Shown here piece after piece: positions 35,593 to 44,367 of a stretch of DNA of 64,000 nt. Origin of the DNA: JAMWDF01 sp964645405. Its GTDB lineage: Bacteria; Ratteibacteria; UBA8468; B48-G9; DSTR01. The notes under the pieces are model-generated. The model was not told where the DNA came from, made no database searches, and was given only the letters and a program-made list of their open reading frames with translations. The stretch is from assembly GCA_964645405.1 (NCBI GenBank), contig CAZYCA010000016.1:1-64000 (forward strand), given 5' to 3'. Within the stretch, counting starts at the first letter, position 1, and every line of letters begins with the position of its first letter. A program made the position numbers and the translations under genes.

Positions 35593-35749
35593 TCCTGCCT
35601 CTTCTCTTCCGAAAGGGAGAAACTGCAATGTAAATGCCCTTTGCCAGAGCGGAAAAATAAAAAAAAGGTGAAAGAGGAAATGGAAGCAGGTGTTGCGAAA
35701 GGGGCAAAAAAGTGGCGTAGGAGCAGCCAGGGAAGGATTCTATTGGATA

Positions 35750-38455
35750 CTACTTTTTTAAATGTTGATACTGACGACAGAAAAGGCAGCAGTTGTCATC
35801 ACAGAGGAAAACGCCCGGGTCCTGCTTTAAGACTTCTCTACCTAGCCGGTACATTTGTTTTGCCCTTATCACCTTGATTTCGCCATAACCTAAGTTTGTT
35901 TTCCGGATAACAAGTCCTGCCTGTAAAAGCTGCTGGTAAGCCTTTGATTTTTCACCGGGGATTTTGTAGAAGTCTCTATGTCCTGGCAGGTGCTGGGGAA
36001 TGAGAACAGTTTCCGTAAAACCATTTTCTCTGAGGATGCGGCAGACAGCAGGCTGTAGATAGGGAAGATGGGCTTCAGTTTCCAGGAAGTGGAAAAAAGT
36101 AGTTGAGGCCAGGTCAGCACCAAACCAGACCATCTTACCATTGTAGTCCAGCAGTTTAGCGAAAGGACTGGTAGAACCAGCCGGTGGGTCTGTCTCCCGG
36201 TGCTGGCAGAGGCAGGCCTTAGCCAGAGGACCAATTCCTGCTACAGAATGGGTAGGATGAACGCTGCGGATAACTTCTTTTCTTTTTAATACTGTGGCAG
36301 GAATGGTTCCAGTCCAGACAGCTGTGTTTTTTTGCTGAAAAGGCTGGTACCTTGTTCCAGTCACTACCTCGCCGTTGAAGTAAAGATAAGGATAAGTAAA
36401 GGTTGGGAAAAGTACTGTGCCGGTACTACCCACAGCTTCTAAAAAGGCGTCAATGACAGTTTCTGCCCCTTTGTCTATGTGACCAAAAACAGAAAGACTG
36501 CTGTGGATTAGAAGTAAATCTCCTTTCCTGATACCACAATCCTGTAAAGCCCTGACAATATCTTTTCTGCTAATACTTTTCAGGTATTCTGTTTTCAGAT
36601 ATCCGTAGGTAGTCAGGTACTCCACTGCGGAAAGGTAAGAACGTATTTCTTTCTCTGTGAAATTTTTTTCTGTTTCCCATTGTGCTGTCTTGATTAGTTG
36701 CGCTAAACTGCGACAGCCATCCATCCAGGAAAGGATGCTGGCTAAAGGACCGTAGATAATATGCTGTGGCAGCAATTTCCTCTCTTCTTCAGGAATAAGA
36801 GCAAGGGAGAAAGGGAAACCCCGGGTTGCTCTGGCAGGGATGATGCTGCTGGCTTGTACCAGCAGCCTGCTTTTTTCCGCAGAATCTTTTTCCCCCGCAC
36901 CAGCATCAGTTCTCCGGGAAATAATTTTTTCGGCTTTTTCTGAAAACTTATCCAGGTGATTTTCAACCTGAATCTGCGGCAGAAGACGCTGAAAGTCTTT
37001 CCATGTTTCTCGCTGCCTTTTAACCAGCCAGCGGAGGTAATCTGTGGACTTGCAGGAGACCATTTTCTTTATTTCTTTAATGGTTCTTTCTGATTGTCTC
37101 CGTATGAGGTCTTGCGCACATTTTTCTTCCAGGTTAAGCATCCGGGCTATCCAGGTGCCCTGGAAGGCTAAATACTGCCTGTATGTTTCCGGATGAATTA
37201 TTTCCATGGTCTGAAAACTATTGTGGTGCAGCCGGTGTTCAGTCAGAACCCAGATGGTCCGGAGAGCCACAGTAGCATCGTTCAAAAGCATATCATCAGC
37301 GTAGGTTCCTGTTTTTTTCAGAACCGGATGAACCAGTGGTAGACACTTTGCAGGAAGATTGCTGACCATTTCTTCCATCAGGACATTACCGCAGAAGGGG
37401 ACAGAGTAAGGAGCCAGGTGTATATTGACACCGCAATCTGAATGGCAGGGGAAACCATCAAGGTTTAAGGCGCCAACAGTTTTATTATCAAGGTAACCAC
37501 CCTTTCTCTCTGCAAAGGCTGCAAAACCGTAAACCTCCAGACCGAAAACAAGCCGCAAGGTGAAACGTAAAGGTTTAAGTTTGCCTTTCTCCACCAGTTT
37601 TTGCAAACATTGAGCCAGACAAATGGCAGCAACTACTCCTGTAGCATTATCATCAGGTAATGGCTCGTAGAGGTGGGCTAAGAGGTAAAGTTCCCGGGAA
37701 TCCTGGCCAGGTAAGATGCCGGTTACCAGGTCTATCTCCCCGCAAAACCTTTTCCCGTCACAGGTGGCTTTTGCCAGGACATTACCGCATTTGATAGCCT
37801 GTCTCAATCTGTCTCCTGTTCTGGGCGAAACAGAAAAACCAATGAAGGGTCTATCCTGCTGGTGTACATGCCAGTGGGCACCTTCAGTGCAGGCATTAAC
37901 CCAGCCGATACCATCAGGTGTCAGGTACCGGTCAGTGACATAGGTATTCACCCAGCCACACGCTCCCAGGTCAAGCAATTTTTCTGTCAATGGCGCCACA
38001 GGCCTGGAATCAGGTTCCAGAACAACGAGGCAATTTTTCAAATCCTGACCGGAGAAAGCCTGCTGTTCGCTTACCAGACGCACATAAATTCCTTCTGGTG
38101 GTGTAGCAGTGGAACCCTTAATGAGATGAAAGGGATGCCTTTTGTAGTCGGCAACCACCGGGTCAGCAAAGGCAAGCGGGGAAGAGATAATTTCCAGCTT
38201 GCCACAGGACGCCTGCCAGGCTAAAGGACTTATTTTATCCTGATAAGCAGTCTTACCATCAGCCGGGAAAGAAATTTTTTCCACCTGCTTTAAACCAGCT
38301 TCCTTCATCATCCGGAAGGTAAAATCTGCAGCCTTTTTGTAAGCCTGGAAGGTTTGCCCTTGTTCCACCTGCCAGAGTTTTTCCACTTTCTTTAAAAGAT
38401 TCTCCAGTGGTATCAACTCCAGAAAACACTGATAAATTTTTTCATCAGCATTCAT
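35750..38455 (-). CDS. M28-like peptidase / winged helix / AAC(3)-type acetyltransferase fusion
   Basis: A 901-residue fusion protein without signal peptide. The first 500 residues look like a DUF4910/M28-type zinc aminopeptidase: LLAHLYEPLPDDNATGVVAA carries the His and Asp ligands, VFGLEVYGFAAF the Glu, ALNLDGF another Asp, and EHRLHHNSFQT the last His. A winged-helix-like segment follows (about 545-615). The last 280 residues are an AAC(3)/YokD-type acetyltransferase: GDLLLIHSSLSVFG, GTVLFPTFTYPY, HPTHSVAGIGPLA and VWFGADLASTTFFHFLE. A cysteine-rich tail (CDDNCCLFC) ends the protein. These two families occur near each other in surface-sugar clusters, so the target may be an amino sugar or N-acyl compound rather than an antibiotic. 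The ATG overlaps the upstream stop (ATGA); AAGGA precedes it. Confidence 0.8.
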   Translation of the reverse strand: MNADEKIYQCFLELIPLENLLKKVEKLWQVEQGQTFQAYKKAADFTFRMMKEAGLKQVEKISFPADGKTAYQDKISPLAWQASCGKLEIISSPLAFADPVVADYKRHPFHLIKGSTATPPEGIYVRLVSEQQAFSGQDLKNCLVVLEPDSRPVAPLTEKLLDLGACGWVNTYVTDRYLTPDGIGWVNACTEGAHWHVHQQDRPFIGFSVSPRTGDRLRQAIKCGNVLAKATCDGKRFCGEIDLVTGILPGQDSRELYLLAHLYEPLPDDNATGVVAAICLAQCLQKLVEKGKLKPLRFTLRLVFGLEVYGFAAFAERKGGYLDNKTVGALNLDGFPCHSDCGVNIHLAPYSVPFCGNVLMEEMVSNLPAKCLPLVHPVLKKTGTYADDMLLNDATVALRTIWVLTEHRLHHNSFQTMEIIHPETYRQYLAFQGTWIARMLNLEEKCAQDLIRRQSERTIKEIKKMVSCKSTDYLRWLVKRQRETWKDFQRLLPQIQVENHLDKFSEKAEKIISRRTDAGAGEKDSAEKSRLLVQASSIIPARATRGFPFSLALIPEEERKLLPQHIIYGPLASILSWMDGCRSLAQLIKTAQWETEKNFTEKEIRSYLSAVEYLTTYGYLKTEYLKSISRKDIVRALQDCGIRKGDLLLIHSSLSVFGHIDKGAETVIDAFLEAVGSTGTVLFPTFTYPYLYFNGEVVTGTRYQPFQQKNTAVWTGTIPATVLKRKEVIRSVHPTHSVAGIGPLAKACLCQHRETDPPAGSTSPFAKLLDYNGKMVWFGADLASTTFFHFLETEAHLPYLQPAVCRILRENGFTETVLIPQHLPGHRDFYKIPGEKSKAYQQLLQAGLVIRKTNLGYGEIKVIRAKQMYRLGREVLKQDPGVFLCDDNCCLFCRQYQHLKK

Positions 38456-39681
38456 TTCTTCGTTTCCTTTTTCTCCTGAGCGTACCAGCAAGGTTTCAGG
38501 GTAAGACTGCGAAGAAGTTTAGCCACAGCCTGGACAAAAAAGATTGTTCCCAAATCACGAATGTGGTAAGGCAAAGCGTCTGTGCCGTTTGGTGGCAGAA
38601 CTTTCTCCAGGATGCAGCCGGTAAGGTTTCTGTCTGCCGGAGAAACAAACTGCATCTGGAAAAGATAGGTGCAGGCTTTTTCTATTTCTTCAGCAAAGAT
38701 AGGTTTGCCTGAGGTTAAGTCAGTTTCTAACCAGAAAATAACAGCACAGGCTATACCTGAGGTAGCGTGGCCAAAACTGTCTGTGGTAAAGTTCAGGTAG
38801 GTATGCCGGAAAAGCCCGCCATCAGGCCTCATAGCTTTCCGGTACCAGTTTGCTGAACGCAGTGCGCAGGAAAGGTATTTTTTCTTTTTCGTCTGCCTGT
38901 ACGCAGCCAAAAAAGGTCTTCCCCACCAGTAGGCATGCCTGGGATGGATACTACCGCGGCTACGGCTGGCAGGAGGATAATTTATCCAGTTGCCAGGCGG
39001 GTCTTCGTCCTGAAGAAGTCTTTCTGCTGTTTCCAGAAAAATCCGCAGGTAAATTTTTTTACCGGTGAGGTGATACATCTTCAAAAAAATGGCGTCATCA
39101 AGAAGAGGCCTGCCTTTTACCCTGAAAAACGAAGGCAGAAAAGATTTTTTTACCGGGTCGTAGCAGTCCAGAAAAATTCCTTCTCCTGGAAGATACGCTT
39201 TTTTCGCTACCCGGTCAGCGGCTTTCACTGCAGCTTCTAAGTATTTCCTCTCCCCGGTAAGTTGAGAGAAGTATAACCACCCATCCAGTGCTTCCAGAAT
39301 AGCAGAGGTATTAACTTTATCCGGGGCATCCTCATAAGCCAGGAGTAATCCCTCGTCTGCACCTTCCTGGACTGTGGCTGAGAGAAGAAAGTCAGCCCCC
39401 AGTCTGGCAGAGTTGAGGAGGCAGTTAGTATTCAGAAATGGCTGGGCCAGGCAGAGGGTTTTCACTGCCTGGCCGGTGTGCCAGACCGGGCAGAAAAACC
39501 ACCACTTTCTTTCTGCTGGTCGGTATTCACCTTTCAGGCAACCTTTCCAGAAGGTGTGTTTATGCCTGGCTGAGATACCGGGGGGCAACTGCCTGGTTTT
39601 CACCTGGGCGATATCTGTTATCCAGAAACAGGCGAGTTCCAGGTGCTTTTTAATTTTTTCCCTGAACATTTGGTAAACCAT
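38452..39681 (-). CDS. alpha/alpha-barrel glycosidase-like protein
   Basis: A 409-residue protein with repeated helical hairpins typical of six-hairpin (alpha/alpha)6 barrels: ILEALDGWLYFSQLTGERKYLEAAVKAA, here split over several helices, then DDAIFLKMYHLTGKKIYLRI and WWGRPFLAAYRQTKKKKYLS. Such folds occur in unsaturated glucuronyl hydrolases, GH127-like enzymes and epimerases; no family motif decides between them. No export signal is seen. The ATG at 39681 has GGGAAAG before it; a TTG at 39747 would add 22 residues but lacks a ribosome site. It is translationally coupled to the peptidase-acetyltransferase fusion, which suggests that both act on the same amino-sugar-like compound. It is divergent from the broken pseudopilin. 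Confidence 0.6.
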   Translation of the reverse strand: MVYQMFREKIKKHLELACFWITDIAQVKTRQLPPGISARHKHTFWKGCLKGEYRPAERKWWFFCPVWHTGQAVKTLCLAQPFLNTNCLLNSARLGADFLLSATVQEGADEGLLLAYEDAPDKVNTSAILEALDGWLYFSQLTGERKYLEAAVKAADRVAKKAYLPGEGIFLDCYDPVKKSFLPSFFRVKGRPLLDDAIFLKMYHLTGKKIYLRIFLETAERLLQDEDPPGNWINYPPASRSRGSIHPRHAYWWGRPFLAAYRQTKKKKYLSCALRSANWYRKAMRPDGGLFRHTYLNFTTDSFGHATSGIACAVIFWLETDLTSGKPIFAEEIEKACTYLFQMQFVSPADRNLTGCILEKVLPPNGTDALPYHIRDLGTIFFVQAVAKLLRSLTLKPCWYAQEKKETKK

Positions 39682-39740
39682 TTTAATCTTTCCCGGTAAA
39701 GACTGCAAATTTCTTTTGTAATGCCGCAGGACCTTTGGAA

Positions 39741-39746
39741 TTGACA
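39741..39746 (+). promoter_or_regulatory. TTGACA box before the broken pseudopilin gene
   Basis: A perfect TTGACA lies 43 bases before the ATG at 39784, followed by AAAAGGGGGA as ribosome site. The intact pseudopilin gene at 58485 has the same pair of elements at nearly the same distances. No consensus -10 box is evident in either, so a different sigma factor or chance is possible. Confidence 0.25.
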
Positions 39747-39783
39747 AAAAAAGTGTGGTTACATCTTCTAAAAAGGGGGATCT

Positions 39784-40470
39784 ATGGATGTAGAAAAATT
39801 ATTGCGTGCAGAAAAGGAAGGATTTACTTTGATTGAACTTCTGGTGGTGGCGATTATTGCTATTCTGGCAGCACTTCTTTTGCCAGCATTGTCCAAAGCC
39901 AGGGAAAGAGCCAGGCAGTCAGTTTGTATGAACAGTCTCAAGTAAATCGGTCTGGGTGTAGCCATGTATGTTCAGGACTATGAGGTTTTTCCTCCTGCTG
40001 GCAATCCGCGACCTGGCACTCCTTTGCAGTTTAACTGGCCGCCGTGGTGGAGTCAGAAAGATAGCGCTCTTTATCCTTATATCAGAAATGAGAAGCTGAC
40101 AACTTACGGTTGTCCCACTAAAGCCAGGATGAACGGGGAATCTTTCGCTGCCAATCGGTTCGCTTTCATTGTCTATGCTGACCAGACGCCGTGGTTGAAA
40201 CCAGAAAGATTAAGGGTTCCTCATCGATTTATTTTGGTTTCTGATGCTGCACGGATTGGCTGGGGATGGAATTATTACGATTACTCCCAGCCTTCTTATA
40301 TCGGTTTATGGCACAACAACGGCTGCAATATTCTTTTTGCTGATTACCATGTGGAATACTTCACCAATATTGAACAGGTTATCCGCAGCAGATATAATCC
40401 AGCCTACATCAAACTTCTCTGGATGGTTCCGGTTTACAACAGGCCTGATTTAGTGGAGACTAACTGGTGA
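39784..40470 (+). pseudogene. pseudopilin with in-frame stop codon
   Basis: The frame from ATG 39784 to the stop at 40470 would encode 228 residues of a type II secretion/type IV pilin-like protein: EGFTLIELLVVAIIAILAAL at the N-terminus, with Glu at position 5 after the cleavage site, and HNNGCNILFADYHVEYF at the C-terminus. An in-frame TAA at 39943-39945 interrupts it at N-S-L-K-stop-I-G-L-G. The paralogue at 58485 has N-L-K-Q-I-G-L-A, so a single C-to-T change from CAA explains the lesion. Both sides are otherwise well kept, so it is recent, a sequencing error, or read through. GGGGGA stands before the start. A reannotation could wrongly call only 39964-40470. Confidence 0.8.
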
Positions 40471-40539
40471 GTTTTTTGCTTCAGCAGCCCTGAGTGCCGG
40501 AGAAAACAGCAGTATCTAAAAGGGTGGTGGAGGGCAGCG

Positions 40540-43500
40540 GTGAAAAAAAGTTTTTTCCTCGCCAGTATATTTTTTGCAATTGTAGTTTTCACTGCTGGAG
40601 CTGAACTCATGAAACCGAAACAAGCAGTTATCCCCTTTGTCCCTGAAATTGTTCTTCTTGATGGTGAAATTTCCGAATCTGTCTGGAAAAAAGCAACAGT
40701 TTTAGAAGATTTTTATCTGGTCGGGGCAGGCAAGCAACAGAAGCCTTCCCTCGCCAGTCAGCAAACCAGGGTTCAGGTTTTCTATAATGCGGAAGCACTT
40801 TTCTTTGCTGTTACTTCCCTGGAATCTCAGGTGGAAAAAATTAACCGTGGAGTTCCCGGAGAAGAAGGCTACGGCGATGCTCCCTTAGAATGGTCTGGTG
40901 ATTTAATAGAGATTTTTGTCCAGCCTCTGGAAAGCGGGGTTGTTTATCATCTGGCTTTTAATCCTAATGGTGCCAGATGGGATAGTTCCACTGCCAGCAG
41001 TGTCTCCTGGAATGGCGACTGGCAGGTAGCCACAAAAGTAACTGAAGAGGGCTGGACAGCAGAAGTCCGTCTTCCTTTTGCCTGCCTTAGCGAGAAAGGA
41101 AGTTTTGCTGGAACACCCAATCCTGGTGATGTCTGGAAAGTAAACATCTGCCGGGCAGAAAGACCTTTCTCTGAGTTCAGCACCTGGAGTTACACTCCCA
41201 CCCTTTTTGCCAACCGGGCTGGTTTTGGTTCTTTTCTTTTTCCCGGAAGAAATTCTCTGGATCCAAAAGTGAAGGTTATTACTCCTGGTTCTTTGCTGGC
41301 TGGAAAAACAGAATGGGTGATGGAGATAAACAATCCGGCTCCAGAAGATGTTCAGGTGGAAGTTGCCTTACGTCTTGCCCGGCCGGAGGCGAAACCACCG
41401 GTGGCAGAGGTAACGGCTATCTCTGACAGATTTCTTCTACCAGGTAAAAATCAAACGGTAGTGAAAAAATTTCCTTACCAGGTTGATAACGAAGGACTGC
41501 ATGTACTGACTTGCTCAATTTCTCTGCCTTCTCTTTCTGAGACTATTTACCGGGGGTCAGTCGCTTTTCATATCTTCCCGGTGAAAAGAAAGTTGGAGGA
41601 GTTTAAAAAATGGAGCGAAGAAATTAATAGTACTCTAAAGAACTTGAGGACGGAAGAGCCTTACTGGAAAAAGATACTGACGCAGTGGCAGACTATAGAA
41701 GATAACATGAAAAAGATTGAAGTGGCGGTGAAAAAAACAGGCCTTAACCAGGAAAACGTAGGTAAGACCGTCTCTCTGGAGAAAGACCTCACTGATTTCA
41801 GGGTTGTTTACTCCCAGCGGATACTGCCGGTTGTGTGGTTGGAGAGACAGAAGCAGAAGGGCCTTAAACTGGCAGTGGCAGAAGTGCCGGCCAGTGTAAA
41901 GATATTCCGGGACGAACCATTGTGTGGTAGACTAACCAGCCAGATAGAAGTTTCCCTCGCCAGGGGGGAATTTGAAAGCAGACAACTGGTTCTTCTGCCA
42001 GTGGGAAAAATTTCCAGTCCGGTAACACTGAAAGTGGACAATCTCATTTCTTCACAGGGAAATATTTTCTCCGGGGAAAATGTTTTCTTCCACAGGGTAG
42101 GATACATCAAAATAAAGCCAGCGCCGGTGGGTACCAGAGGAGGGTACTGGCCAGACCCGCTTTATCCTGATAAGAGAGTGGAACTCGGCTCTGAACTGGA
42201 AGTTGTTCTGCTGACAGTTTATGCTGAACGCCACCAGGAACCAGGAAATTACCAGGGAATCATTTTCTTTATTGACCAGGAAGGCAGACAGGTTCAAAAA
42301 TTAGAGTTAACTGTGGAAGTTTTTCCTTTTTCCTTACCGGAACGGTCGCCCTTCAGGATGGACTTCTGGTTTTCTGAACACCATATTAATGCTATTTATG
42401 GAAGAGAGTTATCCCCGGATTTTTTCCAGTCCTGTATGAAGGTCATGGGTCCGTACCGGTTTGCGGCTTATCCGGGACTGGCAACAGTGATGCGTCGACT
42501 CGTGATTTACCTTGAAGATGATGGCGACTTAAGTTTTGATTTTACTAAACTGGAACCATACCTGAAGGCAGCGGTAGACAGTGGCCTTAACTTCATCAAT
42601 ATTTCCTTTACCAATCATTACCCTGGTTTAGTAAGCAACTTTCAAAAAGTTACTGCCATCAGAAGAAAGACAGGGGAGAAAGTAACTATCGTGGTTGATT
42701 ATCCGGAGAAACTGGCTGAGAAGTTTCTGCAGGAGGTAACGGCATATGTCCTGGGAAAGGGATGGTTTACCCGGAATGATATTTACTGTGACATCATAGA
42801 TGAGCCGTGGACAGAACCCAGCCGTGAGATTTTGAAAAAGGCAGCTGTTTCTGTGCGCAGAGCAGTGCCGTTTGCCAGAATTTACGGGGCCGGTACTTAC
42901 AAGGCTATGGGTGTGGACGGCTATATTGACACCTGGGTGCCACAATTGAGACAGTTCAAACCTGAGGATTATACAGAGAAGGATGAGGTCTGGCTTTACC
43001 AGTGTCTTTACAAAGTTCCTTTTCCCACTTTTACCCTTAACCGTCCTGCTGTTGAGGTAAGAACCCAGTTCTGGATTTGCTGGAAATACCGGGTGAAAGG
43101 TTTTCTTTACTGGTCCAGTATCTACTGGGGAACTTCTGAGAATTACAGCCGTATCAAGCAGCGTCCGGAGAAAGATTTCTTCGTCCACCCGGAATGGCCA
43201 GTTCCTTTTGATGGTTCAAACTATGTCGGTGATGCTTTGTTTTTCTATCCGACACCTGAAGGTTTAATCCCCAGTCTCAGGGCGGTTAATATCCGGGATG
43301 GTGTAGAAGACTGGGAGTACCTGTATGTTTTAAAGAAGACATTGGAGATGCTGGAAAAATTCGGCGTAAGTATTCCCGAGGAATGGAAAAAAGAAAGCAC
43401 ACAACTGCTGAATGTGCCTGAAGAAGTTGTCCTTTCTCCCAGAAGTTTTACTGATTCACCGGAGCTGATTGAAAACACAAGAACAAGGGTGGCTTTGCTC

Positions 43501-43554
43501 ATCATCCGGATGCAGGAATTGCTGAAATCAGAGATGAATCTTAAACAAAGATAG
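40540..43554 (+). CDS. secreted DUF4091 protein with CBM9-like domain
   Basis: A 1004-residue exported protein with signal peptide MKKSFFLASIFFAIVVFTAGAE. A CBM9-like sandwich (about 30-225; ILDGEISESVW-type opening seen as VLLDGEISESVWKK) is followed by beta modules, a helical spacer (about 350-420), and a TIM-barrel region. The C-terminal DUF4091 region has DIIDEPWTEPS (about 755-765) and RDGVEDWEYLYVLKK. The D-x-x-D-E-P motif is the usual candidate active site of such barrels. Related proteins in gut and environmental bacteria are treated as putative glycoside hydrolases. GTG is the start, with GGAGG 6 bases before it. It follows the broken pseudopilin and precedes a LamG protein. Confidence 0.85.
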   Translation: MKKSFFLASIFFAIVVFTAGAELMKPKQAVIPFVPEIVLLDGEISESVWKKATVLEDFYLVGAGKQQKPSLASQQTRVQVFYNAEALFFAVTSLESQVEKINRGVPGEEGYGDAPLEWSGDLIEIFVQPLESGVVYHLAFNPNGARWDSSTASSVSWNGDWQVATKVTEEGWTAEVRLPFACLSEKGSFAGTPNPGDVWKVNICRAERPFSEFSTWSYTPTLFANRAGFGSFLFPGRNSLDPKVKVITPGSLLAGKTEWVMEINNPAPEDVQVEVALRLARPEAKPPVAEVTAISDRFLLPGKNQTVVKKFPYQVDNEGLHVLTCSISLPSLSETIYRGSVAFHIFPVKRKLEEFKKWSEEINSTLKNLRTEEPYWKKILTQWQTIEDNMKKIEVAVKKTGLNQENVGKTVSLEKDLTDFRVVYSQRILPVVWLERQKQKGLKLAVAEVPASVKIFRDEPLCGRLTSQIEVSLARGEFESRQLVLLPVGKISSPVTLKVDNLISSQGNIFSGENVFFHRVGYIKIKPAPVGTRGGYWPDPLYPDKRVELGSELEVVLLTVYAERHQEPGNYQGIIFFIDQEGRQVQKLELTVEVFPFSLPERSPFRMDFWFSEHHINAIYGRELSPDFFQSCMKVMGPYRFAAYPGLATVMRRLVIYLEDDGDLSFDFTKLEPYLKAAVDSGLNFINISFTNHYPGLVSNFQKVTAIRRKTGEKVTIVVDYPEKLAEKFLQEVTAYVLGKGWFTRNDIYCDIIDEPWTEPSREILKKAAVSVRRAVPFARIYGAGTYKAMGVDGYIDTWVPQLRQFKPEDYTEKDEVWLYQCLYKVPFPTFTLNRPAVEVRTQFWICWKYRVKGFLYWSSIYWGTSENYSRIKQRPEKDFFVHPEWPVPFDGSNYVGDALFFYPTPEGLIPSLRAVNIRDGVEDWEYLYVLKKTLEMLEKFGVSIPEEWKKESTQLLNVPEEVVLSPRSFTDSPELIENTRTRVALLIIRMQELLKSEMNLKQR

Positions 43555-43581
43555 AACCAGGAAGCAAAAACGGAGGGTAAC

Positions 43582-44346
43582 ATGAAAAGATTTTTGTTGA
43601 CTGTATGTTTTCTGGGCTTTTGCTGGCAGTTTAACCTGGCGGCAGAGGAAGGTAAAGGTGTACCAAAGTTAATTCTCAGGATTGATTTTGAAGACCCTAT
43701 CAGCGGGAACGGTTCTAATGTTTTTGATACCTCTATTCCCGGAGAAGAAACAAAGTGGGGTAAAACGGCAGGGATAGTAGCTTACACGGCGATGGCTAAG
43801 GAGGGAAAAGCCTGGAAGCCTGAGCATCGGGTAGCAGGAAAGAGCGGGTATGCTTATTTTTTTGGTGGTGATGAGGAGAAAAGGTATATAACCATCCCCT
43901 ATTCAGAAACATTGGAACCGGGGAAAGATGACTTTTCTTTAAGCCTCTGGATAAAGACGGTAGCAGAAGAAGGATACCTTGTTCTGAAAACAACTACCGC
44001 TCCCTACTGGGTAGTTCATCTCAGTAAAGGTAAACCACGACTGATGCTTAACGATGGTACCGGTCCGACTATGGTTCTGGCTGGTAAGAAAGAAGTTAAT
44101 GATGGAAACTGGCATCATCTTGTCCTTACAGTGAAAAGCAATCAGGCTCTAAGATTTTTTGTTGACGGAAAAATGGATGCTGAATCTGCTCTCGGGAAAT
44201 TAGGTGATATGACGAAGAAAGCAGCTATCGGTATTGGCGGGTACGGTTATGCTTCCGGGTATTTTCAGGGAAGCATTGATTCTTTCCGTCTTTACCGGGG
44301 GGCTTTAAGCAGTGAGGAAATAGTTAAAATTTTTAACGAAGGATAA
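43582..44346 (+). CDS. secreted LamG-like concanavalin-fold protein
   Basis: A 254-residue exported protein with signal peptide MKRFLLTVCFLGFCWQFNLA. Almost all the rest is one LamG-like jelly roll: FSLSLWIKTVAEEGYLVLK, GNWHHLVLTVKSNQALRFFVDGK, AAIGIGGYGYASGYFQGSID and FRLYRGALSSEEI are the expected strands. Such domains bind glycans or proteins. No catalytic domain is attached, so it may be a free binding protein for the neighbouring enzymes. GGAGGGTAAC precedes the ATG. It ends 21 bases from the convergent GH4 gene. Confidence 0.85.
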   Translation: MKRFLLTVCFLGFCWQFNLAAEEGKGVPKLILRIDFEDPISGNGSNVFDTSIPGEETKWGKTAGIVAYTAMAKEGKAWKPEHRVAGKSGYAYFFGGDEEKRYITIPYSETLEPGKDDFSLSLWIKTVAEEGYLVLKTTTAPYWVVHLSKGKPRLMLNDGTGPTMVLAGKKEVNDGNWHHLVLTVKSNQALRFFVDGKMDAESALGKLGDMTKKAAIGIGGYGYASGYFQGSIDSFRLYRGALSSEEIVKIFNEG

Positions 44347-44367
44347 CTGTTGCAGAGAAAGTATTTT

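Noticed and set aside
35750..36600. The AAC(3)-type domain as an antibiotic-resistance gene
   Set aside because: It is part of a large fusion in a metabolic operon; this family is broad, and nothing points to aminoglycosides.
39943..39945. Recoding of the TAA in the pseudopilin as an amino acid
   Set aside because: TAA is not used for selenocysteine or pyrrolysine, and other genes here end normally at TAA.
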